Source: Forficula auricularia (Eukaryota; Arthropoda; Insecta; Dermaptera; Forficulidae). Taken from it: a DNA stretch of 64,000 bases. The number at the start of each line of letters is the position of its first letter. Positions within the stretch are counted from its first letter, which is position 1. Under the pieces are notes generated by a model. It was not told the DNA's origin, did not search any database, and saw only the letters and a program-made list of their open reading frames with translations. Location of the stretch: assembly GCA_024734495.1 (NCBI GenBank), contig JALMQS010000085.1, positions 20,365,539 through 20,429,538 of the forward strand, in the 5' to 3' direction. Shown here piece after piece: positions 33,461 through 44,160 of this stretch. The position numbers were made by a program, and so were the translations under genes.

Positions 33461-34053
33461 ATATTATTAATAGTAATAATTTATAAAAGGTATTAGAAAC
33501 AGTGTCTAAGAATTACGATTATGAAATGTATATAGATATATAGTTTTATAATATTCTCAATAATCTTACCAAGATATAAGCCGGCCAATAGCAAGTCGGA
33601 TAGCATTCCGAGGGTTCCATACTTTATAACTCTCAAAATACTTGAACCATCAAATTCGTTCTTATTTGTCGGCGATAAGAATGACATTTTTCATAAATTT
33701 GGGTCATTTCTAAATACTGACAGGTACAAAAATCACTATATTGTATAAGGTTCTCTCCCACTGTAATTTAAATTAAAATAATTAAAAAAAAAATCTAACT
33801 CTTCTAGAAGAGATATACTATTTACAGGGATAGCTATTAAAAATTCTTTTTTTTTATTTTTGACCCCCACATGAAATTCGATTAAAATTTTATATGCTTT
33901 TTGCATTTTTAGGAAATAAATACACTTATAACTTTTAAATTTCAAGATTGTATCTTATTTATATTACTAATTACAATGTTCTGACAGACAGACAGACATT
34001 ATAGTGACACTAAAAAGAGTTAAACAGATCAGTTTACAACGGTTCACTGGGTA

Positions 34054-34071
34054 TGGTAAATTTACCATATA
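34054..34071. repeat. 18-bp perfect palindrome
   Basis: TATGGTAAATTTACCATA is self-complementary. Its half-site TTACCATA also ends the MITEs near 5690 and 36045, so this may be two abutting terminal fragments. Function unknown. Confidence 0.5.
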
Positions 34072-34084
34072 ATATACCATTTAG

Positions 34085-35340
34085 CCAGGTCATATTTTTA
34101 TTTAATAATCAAAAAACGTGGATGTGTATTAAGAATATTGTATAGTCATTAAATACAAATTTACTTTTTATTTATTTTCACTACACCTTATTCCATATTA
34201 CCCGATTATCCCATATTACTCTCAAAATGCATGTTTTTATTTTTAAGTGGTCAAAAATGTTTTGAAAATTAAGGAAAATACAAATATACAATGACAAGTA
34301 GGTAATTGAAGTATATGTTAGTATGGAGTTGGCGCTAAAAATAAATTCAATTCTGAGATATACTCAAAAATGTAAATGGTATTCCATAATACCCGAAGTG
34401 TATATTATGCCTGAGGAGATCCACTGGTGACCAAAGTTCCCAACAATCGCAATTCTACCTGAGTTAAAGTAATTAATTAAATAAAGGAATTAAGCATTTA
34501 AGGCTGAATGTAATGAGTAAATTATAGAAACATCAGAGGAATTAGAGAGTAATTGAAATAAAACGATGCGAGGTTGATCGTCTGATTAAGAAAGCGCATT
34601 CGGAGGTCAGAGGCTCGCTCGTTCGTTTCTAGATAAAATTGTTTTTACGGCAGCCCTTTGGGGGTAATGACTTTAGTTTTTATATATTTCTTTGATTTAA
34701 TCATAATGGCAAATCTAGAGAATGTTTGAATCAATACTCGCGTTATTTTGTTTTTTTCATTGAATTCCTTCTTTCTCAAGGTCTTGCCTTTTTAATATTA
34801 AAAGCTTTTTTTCTTTAACAAGAAAAAAGTATTTATTGTAGAAAGTAAAATTGTTGGAAAATTAATGTGATAAAAAGTGTTTGTTTTTTGTTATTTACAT
34901 AGGTATTGACTTTTTTAAAAAGAGCTCATCAATGAAGGTTGACTACAGAATTTAAGAAAATGAAAAAATCTGAACAAGAAACATCAGGATCAGAGATAAA
35001 GTTTAATCTGAAAAATAAATTTCATACGAATTGAGAGCTTGCTAGTTAGATAAGTAATTTCTTTCGTATATTTTTAACTAATTCCAATTGAAGAATCTAT
35101 AACGAGTATCGTTTTGGTCCGAGTGCAAAAGGCCATTCCTAGAATAATAGAAATTAAGAAATTAATCTCTAACAGTCTAAAACGGGCTTGAACTTGTATT
35201 CGGGATCCTTGCATTACACCTTAGCTCTAAAGAAAGAAAGATCAATCTGTCCGCGCTCATTGTAGTTTCATCAATCACATTCTAATGAAAGAATCGCTCA
35301 CCCGCACATTAAATAATAAATAAGCTGACGTGTTCTGATG
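34085..35340. other. Unassigned stretch
   Basis: Mostly featureless. Near 34563-34632 a weakly tRNA-like string (GGTTGATCGTCTGATTAAG...GCTCGTTCGTTTC) may be a decayed SINE head, too eroded to call. No coding signal. Confidence 0.3.
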
Positions 35341-35349
35341 TGGCCATCC

Positions 35350-36052
35350 ACTTGACTTAACCATACAACCCGGCCCCTAAAATTATTTATAATCATGTAG
35401 GGGGGTTACTTTTTGCATTTTTAGACTTCTGGGGTCCCACTAATTATGTATACAAAATTTGGTTGAGCTTGGTAAATGGCCAAGATTTTCATTTTTTGAC
35501 CCCCCTCCCCCATTTTGGGATGTTAGTTTTTGCATTTTTAGACTTCTGGGGGTCCACTGATTATGTATCCAAAATTTGGTTGAGTTTGCTCAAATGGCCT
35601 GGATTTTTAATTTTTAACCCTCCTCCTTAATTTTGTGTCGATATGCACCAAAATCTAATCAGCTCTTAATCTCAATGGACCAAAACTACTTGTGACATTT
35701 GGTTTTGATATTTAGACTAGTTTTTGAGCTAGCTCGTCCACAAAAATTTGGTAACGCACAGACTAACGGACATCCAACCAGACAACCGGACAACCAAACA
35801 ACCAGACAACCAGACAACCAAACTAACTAACAGACATTTTGACAAAACAATTATTATCTCGAAAAATATAATTTTTTCGATGTCCACTTATTAGGGCTTT
35901 TTTGTAGAGCAAAATACCATGGTTTCGCTCAATTTTTTTTAATCAAAATAGTTTCAGTCGTTTTTTAGATATTTCGAAAAAAAAGAAGGAAAAAAAACCA
36001 CTTTTTTCATGCAGGATTACAATACTTGACCATACCCTGTATGGTAAAGTAA
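35350..36052. mobile_element. MITE, CCCTGTATGGTAAAGT family, copy 2
   Basis: It is colinear with 5035-5693 from CATCCACTTGACTTAACCATAC to TACCCTGTATGGTAAAGT. It contains two units of the 115-bp sequence (35395-35625, reverse orientation) and, unlike copy 1, an expanded 10-bp simple repeat (ACCAGACA-type, 35773-35825) at the point where copy 1 has a single ACAGACTAAC pair. Confidence 0.75.
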
Positions 36053-36509
36053 AAAGTGAAAACTTTTCCAAGACTAGAGCTTTCTAGTAATTATTAATAA
36101 ACTTAAATATAAATTGTTCATTTACGGCTATAAAATAACATCCATTCTCTTAAAATCTTAATAGAATAATTTAAAAATAATATTTTCTGCCTTCTAGAAC
36201 CAAATATTCCAAAATTTAATCAATACTAATGTATTGATACAAACCAACTTCACCACTTATTACCATTACATTAGAATTACCAATTACATAAATAATTTTA
36301 ATTGATATCATGTATGTCAATTATTTGAAAATGATTAGCCAAGCCCACTGTCAAATAGGTAATCAAGTTGAAGTTATTTTTATAAATTTTTAATTCATGG
36401 TACTTGACAATGAAAATTTACATACAATTAAAGAGAGATAAGTGAGTATATTGTCGTTTATAGTCAAAGTTAATGGTTGATTAATGATTAAAAAAATAAA
36501 CATTTAATC

Positions 36510-36805
36510 TATATATAACTATCTTTTGCATTTGTTTAGATTTAATGGCCAGTAAGAGAGGGGACTATAATCACTTTTAGCTTTTTAGTTACAAAGTGGA
36601 TTTGTAGTGATTGGCAAGCGGAAAAATAAAGACACTCCTTTCATAATTCAATTGATGTATATGGATGTTGCAAATTAGATATACATTGCTGGGGTGACAA
36701 AAATTAATGAATACAATTGAATGAAAGTGAATTACAAATTAATAAAATGTTCTGCTCTCATGACTAAAGCGAAACAGAAAAACTTTATTAAAAATATACA
36801 ATACA
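36510..36805 (+). repeat. Dispersed inverted repeat, left copy of segment 1
   Basis: About 295 bp match 45965-46255 in reverse orientation. Landmarks include TTGCTGGGGTGACAAAAATT, AATGTTCTGCTCTCATGACT and TAAAGCGAAACAGAAAAACT. Divergence is moderate (scattered substitutions). No coding sequence; a short forward frame (36721-36963) overlaps but is unconvincing. Confidence 0.75.
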
Positions 36806-36965
36806 TAGGTAGATATATATATATATTAATAAAAATGAAACAAAAAATACTCTCAATTTGTATAAAAAATCATTCTTTTTATAAATCTTGTTTTTGTGTA
36901 AAATTCGAATTCGAGATTTTTCTGGATCTTTATGGTTCCCAAAGTCCAAAAAGTGATTTTTAGAA

Positions 36966-37664
36966 AATATCTCTTTGGTTATGTTTGTATGTCTACTAAC
37001 AATTTTCAGCTACTTCGATAAATTGACTATTATGAAATCTGGAAATACGATATTTTGACTAAAAAAATAGAATTTCGCTCACATCGCATGATATAATAAG
37101 ATATTTTAATACAGGGTGGGGCATAAAGATCTATAACATTTTGAAAAAGTATAAAAAAACTCAACCAAATTTTGTATACATAAGGTAGTTTGATCGAAAG
37201 GTCTAGAATTTTAATTTTTGACCCATCCCCATTTCCGGTGGATATTTTTTACATTTCTTGCCTTCTAGGGGTCCACAGAATATGTATACAAAATTTGATT
37301 GAGTTTGGTTGAAAGGGCCAGAATTTTCATTTTTGACACCCCCCCCCCCCTTTTATTGTCTGATATACATTTTTTAAAAAATTTATTTTATGTTCTTTTC
37401 AAAAATATATTTAGTTTTTTTCTAGTTAAATTTTCTCATTTTTTTATACCTCTTCAAAATGTGGTCTTTATGCTCGACCCTGTATTTTTGGCTCCACAAA
37501 AAATTCGATTCTTTTCAAAATATTCATACAATTAAAATTCTAATACGTTTTTTGATTTGTAGGGGGGAAATGAATACAGAATACTTGTAAACTAAGTAAA
37601 GTAAGTAAAGTTTCTAGTTTACGCGACACTAAAATATATATTATGCGCTTAAACGGAACCCTAA
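36966..37664 (+). repeat. Dispersed inverted repeat, left copy of segments 2 and 3, split by a MITE
   Basis: 36966-37110 matches the inverse of 48066-48212, and 37484-37664 matches the inverse of about 47542-47730. The MITE at 37112-37482 splits them here. In the right copy the junction is interrupted by a different insertion (about 47738-48072). The pair therefore gives empty-site evidence for both insertions. Confidence 0.7.
37112..37482. mobile_element. TA-flanked MITE, CAGGGTGGG family, copy 2
   Basis: The ends CAGGGTGGGGCATAAAGAT and CTTTATGCTCGACCCTG are inverted, with TA on both sides (37110-37111, 37483-37484). It is a 371-bp relative of 1941-2517, containing two partial 115-bp units in opposite orientations. 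The paralogous locus near 48 kb lacks it, supporting the borders. Confidence 0.8.
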
Positions 37665-37669
37665 AAAGT

Positions 37670-38690
37670 TAATAGATTCAAGTATTCTTATAATCGCAAA
37701 TCGTTCCTTGTTTGCGACCACTTTTTTCATTTAAAATTAATTAACAATCTCCCCATGCCTATATTTGATTTCTAACTAAATTTCTGTACTTATATTATTT
37801 ATTTACTTATTTATTCGAAACTTACTATTTATTATTGCGGGCACAATGAATTAAGAACACTTTTCGAGGAAATTTAAATCTCATTGATTCAAATATAAAG
37901 GCGCAAATGTTAAAATAATTAATAGAGAAAAGTGGGATTGAGCTCTCGTTCGAAATGAATTTCGAATTGCTTAAGATATCAAGCGAGCGAGGAAACAAAG
38001 CCTGTTTTCGGAGCAATCGATTCGTTTTCGCAGTAGCCAAGGCCGAAGAGACGAACGAGGTCGCCAATTGGAAACAAACAAAAAAGGGGCAGAGGGAAAA
38101 CTCGAGAAAAAATCAACAATTCCACACGGAACACATTTACTCGTTTTGGAAATGGACTTTCCATGATAACATCCGACTCTGATATCCGGCAGCTAGTTCT
38201 GGAGATGACATGGTTGCTTAAATTGAAAGTTCAACTTAATCAATTGGTACGCAGATCGAGGGCAAATCGGTACTGAATGAAACTAAAAAGTAATATTATT
38301 ATTATTATTTGTTGCGTTAGGACCCTTGGGATCACGCAAAGCTTGATGTTTCTTTCTAGTTGAACCTATATTTTGTGGAACGTGTTATCGAGTTCCATGC
38401 TCAGGCTATGTAATTTTCCTGGCGGATAAGTGTGTTGATGTTAAAGGTGCCCAGGTATGTATGGATTTTTGGCGTTATTCTTCCATTTTCATTACTTGAC
38501 TTCGTGATGGTCCGGGTCCCCCAGAATCTGAATGCCCGGTTGCCACTCGAGGGTGGGTGGATTAGTTACCACCTGGTAATCTTGTTTTTGCCTCTCACGA
38601 TTCATGGTTGCTTGTTACGAAATTTTGTCGTGGGGATGCGGGAGGTTTTGTAGAACCAGAGATTGTCAGTTTCTGGAGCCGAGGGGCCGG
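37670..38690. other. Unassigned, partly CpG-bearing stretch
   Basis: At 37930-38150 the sequence is less AT-rich and holds many CpG dinucleotides (for example AAGCGAGCGAGG and TCGATTCGTTTTCGC). Its 75-residue forward frame (37955-38182) is hydrophilic but resembles no family I know, and splice signals are not clear. At 38440-38690 another mixed-composition stretch may be an old LINE relic, judged only by texture. Both could be exon or regulatory sequence. Confidence 0.25.
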
Positions 38691-38694
38691 TTTT

Positions 38695-38820
38695 TTATTA
38701 TTTTCAAATAAATTCACTTTGTTTCTTGCTGGGATCGAACTGATGAAATCTAGGTTGATGTTCTCCAAATCGGATTAGAAAAGTTGGTGATTTAACCGAT
38801 TGCGCTTACCAACCCCTCTA
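38695..38820 (-). repeat. tRNA-derived repeat, reverse strand
   Basis: On the reverse strand GAGGGGTTGGTAAGCGCAATC resembles a tRNA 5' half with an A box, and AGTTCGATCCCAG resembles a B box about 60 bp further. This spacing fits a pol III promoter. No second copy was seen, so it could be a tRNA pseudogene or a SINE head. Confidence 0.5.
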
Positions 38821-39311
38821 AATATATATATAATTAATGTTTAGATTAACTGTCTGAAACGTCGAGAAAAATCATTTCCAAGTATATTTTTCAGTCTGTA
38901 TGTATGTTTGTTGGGTAGCGACATCTAGGGTAAATTGAAGCCGGATTACTTGTTGAGGTTTTGTTGGTCATGTTGAGAATACTTCAGCGCTGAACGACCC
39001 ATGATGAAATTGGATAATTTGTTAAAAAATATCTAGTTTAATCATAGCGTTTCGGGTTAACATTCTGATGTCACTTTCAAGTGATAATAGGAATAGCTTT
39101 TATCTCCTGCTTCCAGAAATAACTATGTAATCATTTAAAAAAAGTGACAAGCTTTTGTAGTAAAATTACACTTATTTCAACAAGGTTTTAATTTCAAAAG
39201 AGTTCTTTTGACTGAGCTGACTCAATCTATCTAAAAAAAATACTTAAAAAAAGTAAAAAACTAAACTTATTTTAAATAGTATATTTTACAAAGAGTTACC
39301 ATAATAGTGTA

Positions 39312-39402
39312 TACCAGGGGTGGGCAACTTCTTTTATCAACGGGGCAATTTCAATTTCATATCACGACTCGGGCCAGCACAGAATGAATGGATTAACAAT
39401 TG
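39312..39402. mobile_element. hAT-like left end
   Basis: CAGGGGTGGGCAACTTCTTT is a characteristic hAT terminus. It is followed directly by the long-arm inverted repeat at 39403-40258, which may be the interior of the same element. No matching right end was identified. Confidence 0.45.
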
Positions 39403-40258
39403 CGTCGCAGAACCTGTCGATAAAAGTATTATAAATGAAAAGGAAATCGTTCTAATCATTATCATTCTAATATAATAAAATAGCATTTTAATTAAGAATT
39501 TTGTATTTTAAATGAAATTTTATGAGAAGATTCTGTTTCTCGTCTCAAGCAGCAAGTCGACTAGAAATGTACAAAAGTTTTATTTTTTTCTCATTAGATA
39601 TTTATTCAAATCAGAAAAGGGTCTATGAAAGGCCATTTTTTGAAAGCACGAGATGCCTTTGAAAAAGTTAAAAAAGCCATATGAAACGAAACATTGACTT
39701 GTGACATGGAGGAGAATTTTCAAGTAGCCTCTAAAACGGCCTTTCATAGACGGTTTTCGGTGTTTTTGACGATTTTCTCAAAAAGTACTGAATCGATTTC
39801 GTTCAAAAAATGGAATTACATTATTAATAATTAATTATTTTATAATATGTAATAATTTCATATTTTTATAAAAATTTTCGACGGAGTTATTAGCGTTTTT
39901 TCAAATGGGACTTCAAATAAACTACTCTTTAAAATCCAAATTTTCTAATAATATTTTTGATATAAAAGATAAATGAAAATACCACACAGATATAAAATTT
40001 CAATAGATTTGAATAAATATCTAATGAGAAAAAAAATAAAACTTTTGTAAAAAAACTAAAACTTTTGTAGTCGACTTGCTGCTTGAGACGAGAAACTGAA
40101 TCTTTTCATAAAATTTCATTTAAAACACAAAATTCTTAATTAAAATGCTATTTTCTTTTATTAGAATTATAATGTGAGCCTTAAGATAGATCGATAAAAT
40201 AAGATCGATTTCTTTTTCATTTATAATACTTCTATCGAGAGGCTCTGCGACGCAAACA
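39403..40258. mobile_element. Long inverted-repeat element
   Basis: Arms of about 215-255 bp (39403-39620 and 40003-40258) are inverted, with GCGTCGCAGA outermost and TTTGAATAAATATCTAATGAG innermost; both carry TCTCGTCTCAAGCAGCAAGTCGAC or its complement. The interior has its own smaller inversion (TCTATGAAAGGCC at 39622 and GGCCTTTCATAGA at 39740). The right arm bears a short duplication of AAACTTTTGTA. Non-coding. Confidence 0.7.
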
Positions 40259-40259
40259 T

Positions 40260-40735
40260 ATCGCCATGGAAACTGTCAGAGGGAATAAAAGTCGGTTGAT
40301 GTCACGGATTTAACTAAAATTTGTTGTTATATTAAAGGAAACAATCCTTTAGCAAAAAAATGAATATTTTTAAAAAATTATTTTTATTTTAACCAAAAAA
40401 AATTCGTGAATATAAATTCTCCAATGCCAATCTTTTAAAAGCTCTTTCTTTCACTTTAAGAGACAGAGACCACAAATTTCCATGGTTTATCCCTCATGCT
40501 TTCTTCACTATCATCATATATTTCATTCACGCCTAAGGATACATGTGTCCTGGCCTATCTAATTATTATATAGAAATAGTTAAAATTTATAATATATGGC
40601 CCCTTGAGGGGCGCCGATGTGGTCCTAGCCTGGGGCGCTGCTGACATTTAATCCGCCTCTGGGAAGATACAATGTACAGTAGTACTCTTGGTATCCCCCC
40701 ATCTCTCAGTTGACCGGCTTAGTATTATTATTATT
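40260..40735. other. Unassigned, with possible hAT right end
   Basis: Near 40590-40665 the sequence is unusually GC-rich, and its reverse strand begins CCAGAGGCGGATTAAATGTC, which looks like a hAT end (CAGAGGCGG). The opposite end was not found. The rest is AT-rich. Confidence 0.35.
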
Positions 40736-40736
40736 A

Positions 40737-41014
40737 GATGTGAAAAATCAGAGGAAAGAAGGAACAATTAAACACAGTGCTAAAACATGCGATCAATTGC
40801 GACGTTTCGCCAATTTATTATGGCTTCATCAGGCTCTATACAAAAAATAAATACAAATGAATCATTCACAATCATCAAAATCAACCCAGACATAATTTAT
40901 ATTTTGTTTAGAGCCTGATGAAGCCATAATAAATTGGCAAAACGTCGCAATTAATCGCATGTTTTAACACTGTGTATAATTGTTCCTTTTTTCCCTCTGA
41001 TTTGTCGCATCTAA
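40737..41014. mobile_element. Minimal Penelope-like inverted terminal-repeat pair with hammerhead cores
   Basis: Two arms (40737-40850, 40900-41014) are inverted around about 50 bp. On the reverse strand the left arm has CTGATGA, then GCCATAATAAATTGGC as stem II, then GAAA and CGTC (40801-40832), a complete hammerhead core order. The right arm has the same on the forward strand (40915-40946), but GAAA has become AAAA, changing the invariant G. So one arm could be active and the other not. All coding sequence has been lost. Confidence 0.7.
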
Positions 41015-41044
41015 TTCTGATAATGGAACTGAATAACAATAATG

Positions 41045-41190
41045 ATTATCAAAGAGAAACAAAGAGGTTGTCCTCTGCTTGATGCAAATAAACATACACA
41101 CATATATATCGAGGTGATATATCTGTATATATATATTATTTATTTATTTGCATCAAGCAGAGGACAACCTCTTTGTTTCTCTTTGTGAAT
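41045..41190. repeat. Hairpin repeat
   Basis: Arms of about 42 bp (CAAAGAGAAACAAAGAGGTT...CTTGATGCAAATAAA and inverse) surround about 60 bp of TA-rich DNA. Single arms of the same family, followed by CTGCTACTCTCGGCAAAACAAA, lie at 45640-45735 and 48260-48355. Unclassified interspersed repeat. Confidence 0.6.
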
Positions 41191-41499
41191 CAACAACTCA
41201 GCTACTCTCGGCAAAACAAAAACTTTTTCAATTAAATAATGATTATCATTATTATTTCTTTTTCTATCTTTTCGGGGTAGCTGAGACCACAATACTTAAA
41301 ATATAACCTCACTTAAAATTTAATAAGCACAATAAACAAACAAATAAATAAATAGATAATTTAAATAAAAGGATCATTTGTAAATCAATTATTATTACAA
41401 AATTATCTGGTTAGAAATAAAATTTATTCAATTTTATGTTGTTTTGGTTTAAGCAAATCCTTTTCCATTTGAATGAACAGATTCAGCACAAAGAAATGA

Positions 41500-41730
41500 A
41501 AAGAAAAAAAAGATTCTCCTCGGAGAAGGCGGTCGGAGGCGGGTGTGTGCGTGACTAGTGCATTGGTGCATTGGTGCATCGGTGCATCAGTGCATTGGTG
41601 CAGGCCCTGATTACGACAGCCTGGGGAAGTGAGCTGGCTGTCTCCTTGACCTGGGCCAACCCGAACCTCCATAGCCTCCGCGCCTTATGCCAGCCAACCC
41701 CCGCCCCGGGCCCCTTCTCTCTTAAATCTA
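41500..41730. other. GC-rich island with 9-bp tandem repeat
   Basis: This stretch is far richer in G+C and CpG than its surroundings. It includes five tandem copies of a 9-bp unit TGCATTGGT and variants (about 41558-41602) and a C-rich end (CCAACCCCCGCCCCGGGCCC). It could be an exon, promoter or old repeat. The 82-residue reverse frame (41424-41672) merely translates the tandem repeat (Ala-Pro-Met-His-Gln-Cys-Thr). The forward frame from 41746 has a hydrophobic beginning but needs a GTG start and shows no family. Confidence 0.3.
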
Positions 41731-42069
41731 TAGCAATGTGAGTGTGTGGGAATTTTATTTGTGTTTATGTTTGTGTGCACCGTGAGCGGGCATACAAGTG
41801 TGCGAGAGGCTCATAAAAACATAAAAATGATGCTCGGCCACGAACCGTCCACATTCCCACGCACTCTCGCAATTCCCAATTCCAAATTGAAATGCCATTT
41901 TCAAAAAAAAAATAATCTCCACTTATTTATTCCCATTTCAAAAATGAATTTATTCACAACAAAGAGAAAGAAAGCCTCATTTCGATTTTTGTTTTTTTAT
42001 ATATATATATTTAAAATAAATTGGAAAAACTGTATTCAAATGAGTTCATTGGATCATACTTAAGTGGCA

Positions 42070-42660
42070 TTTTTACTTTATCCAATAATCCAATGCGAAG
42101 TATGGGTAAAGTATTGTAATCGGTCTCGTGGCAAGTGGGACTTCAAAGGATCTTCAGGTAAAGACTACGGAACCCAAGGTCTCAATTAAAGTCACAAATT
42201 GTAGTATTCAATTAGGTTGAATTTTTGCACGTGACGGTTTTGTCAAAAATTACATGGGGTCTCGTCGAGAGGCGAAAAAGTGCGATTTTTTCAGGAAGTG
42301 CGTGGGGATGGATGTATGTTATCGTTTTTTTCGTCCACGATTTTTTCCACACCTTTGAACCGATTAAAATGAAATTGAAAACCTACCATTACTTTAACAA
42401 AATGAAGCGCTGATTAGTTTTTTGTACATATCGGCCTACAAACATTAGTACTTTATTTCAGTACTTTTTTAGTTTTTTCTAAATATTTTGAAAATGACGA
42501 AACCAATTTTGATGAAATTTAACAGTGTAATTAAGTACCTTGAGGACCACAAAAAAGGTCATATAAAGTTTTTTGTAAAATTATATTTTAAAGTACTTTG
42601 CCCTAGAATAAGATAGTACATTGGATAAAGTTTAGCAACGATCCGTTGCAGTTTATTTAA
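42070..42660. mobile_element. 590-bp MITE with ACTTTATCCAAT ends
   Basis: Left TTTTACTTTATCCAAT and right ATTGGATAAAGTTTAGC are inverted. The body matches the inverse of 50722-51285 plus 49585-49620 in the 49-kb element: TGGGGTCTCGTCGAGAGGC, GAAGCGCTGATTAGTTTTTTG, ACATATCGGCC and AAGTACTTTGCCCTAGAATAAGA all recur. It lacks the 1.1-kb satellite insertion that splits the other copy. Short frames here (42225-42413) are not genes. Confidence 0.75.
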
Positions 42661-42664
42661 TATA

Positions 42665-43340
42665 CATTTAATTACTCTTTGATATTAGTTTTATTTTATT
42701 CTCCCTGAATACTGGCTGACACTAGTGTAGAATTCACTCAATTTTTATTTGTTTGTTATCTGACTAGCTTGCTATTCTATAACAAAAGGAATTGCAGTAT
42801 AATTTGGTCACTGCATGTTCAACATCAAATTGACCAAATCGAAAAAGTGCAAAATATTTTTATTTAAATTATTTCATATAAATTCTCATTATCTCATAAG
42901 TTATGAAAAAAATTGAATCAAATGTAGTTTTAAATTTAAATAGTTTGAATAACGAATAATTTAAAGATCTATCCAAATTACTAGATATCGGAGGCACTTT
43001 TCTGGCCAGTAGTGTGGATTGTTTTAGTTTGATGAATTTGATTAAAACGAAACAAAGAAATCCATTGCAAGAAAACCATATGGATATGCTGATGATAGTA
43101 AAATCATATATAAATGACGGAAACAATGTAAATTTAAGTAAAGTTTTTGCAGAATGGTTAAAACCAAAAGACAGAAGAGAGAAGTTATAAAATAAATGCC
43201 ATTAATAAAAAATGTAATCCTTAATTCTAAAATTGTTCAATGATAAGTAATTGTGAATTGTTGTTCTTGTTTGTTTGTTTTGACAAATGAGTTAATTGAA
43301 AAAATTAGAAGCAGACAACGTTAATTAGTAGAAATTGTGG
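42665..43340. other. AT-rich stretch with a possible isolated RT motif
   Basis: Around 43078-43098 the forward strand can be read as PYGYADDSKII, which resembles the YADD box of a LINE reverse transcriptase, followed soon by a stop. No other RT motif is aligned, so this may be chance. Otherwise nothing is seen. Confidence 0.25.
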
Positions 43341-43357
43341 NNNNNNNNNNNNNNNNN
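43341..43357. other. Assembly gap (17 N)
   Basis: Seventeen undetermined bases lie at the downstream edge of the reverse-strand LINE relic. Any frame crossing it is meaningless. Confidence 1.
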
Positions 43358-44160
43358 AGGGATAATTGATTTCAGCTCGACTGAACAGACACTTCGTGAT
43401 CGTATCTGTAGTACGGGGAAAGACTGGCAGCAACGGTTCTTCGAGGAGCCGGGGAGTCGTGGTTGAGTTAGAAGCCGAGGAGTCTCCCTATTAGACTTGA
43501 TTGCTCTCTTCTGAATTGTCAATGGCAACAGTGTAGGCAAGTAACGGAGGCACCCTCCACAGAATGAGAGCCATATTCGAGACAGGGACGAATGATGAGC
43601 CCTATGCCGGTAGCTAAGAAGTTGACTGGGAGTATAACAGCGGCTCTGGGCTTCAAACTAGGAGACCAAGCTTGCGCGCTGCAGCTTCGGCAGTGGTTGA
43701 GATATGGTCATTCCATGAAAAGAGTCAGACCCTAGAGTTACGCCTAGCATTGAAATTTTATCCCTGAATTCTAGTGAGTTTGAATCGAATGATATGTTTG
43801 GGAGGTTTCTGTCGACGCGCCTAGAAATAAGGCAACACTGAGTTTTCCCTGCATTGAAATTAACTAAGTATTGGGATCCCCAGTTTTTAAGTTTGCATAA
43901 GTCTAAATTAATTGAAGAGGCAATCAATGTCTGCACGGTTTTTTAATGCAACTGTTGAATGGTCTGATGATTGTTCTGAAATTCTCCAATATATCAATTT
44001 TAAAGTGCCTCAGTATTACAGTCGCTTTGTCGAATCCTTTTTTCTCAGCATATGTAATAGTAATTACCTACTCCAAAAATTACAGGACTGAATAGAGTGA
44101 TGCTTGAGGCAAACTCCTCACAGTTGGACTTTTTTCATGTAGTGTGAGAATATCAAAAGA
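43358..44160 (-). pseudogene. LINE reverse transcriptase relic (Jockey/CR1-like)
   Basis: On the reverse strand the order of RT landmarks is kept although frames shift. SLPQASLYSVL near 44100-44140 corresponds to the PQGSVL box; TYAEKKDST near 44030-44055 is a degenerate YADD box with its key aspartates lost. From 43936 down to about 43720 an open stretch reads DLCKLKNWGSQYLVNFNAGK, QCCLIS and ISMLGVTLG, the thumb-proximal part. Later pieces (VSNMALILW, VELKSIIP) match the C-terminal region at 30569-30977. The 5' half is absent and the 3' part runs into the gap. Inactive. Confidence 0.8.

Noticed and set aside
38995..39095. GCGTTTCGGGTTAACATTCTGATGTCACTT-like strings (in pieces) considered as another hammerhead
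   Set aside because: On neither strand do CTGANGA and GAAA occur in the required order and spacing around a stem.
41746..42063. A 105-residue forward frame with a hydrophobic start, considered as a secreted protein
   Set aside because: It needs a GTG start; from the first ATG the hydrophobic stretch is only about ten residues; the 3' half is low-complexity AT-rich sequence running to the edge of a MITE.
43078..43110. A forward-strand YADD-like motif
   Set aside because: No neighbouring reverse transcriptase motifs align and a stop follows within a few codons; left as a remark under the surrounding stretch, not called as a gene.
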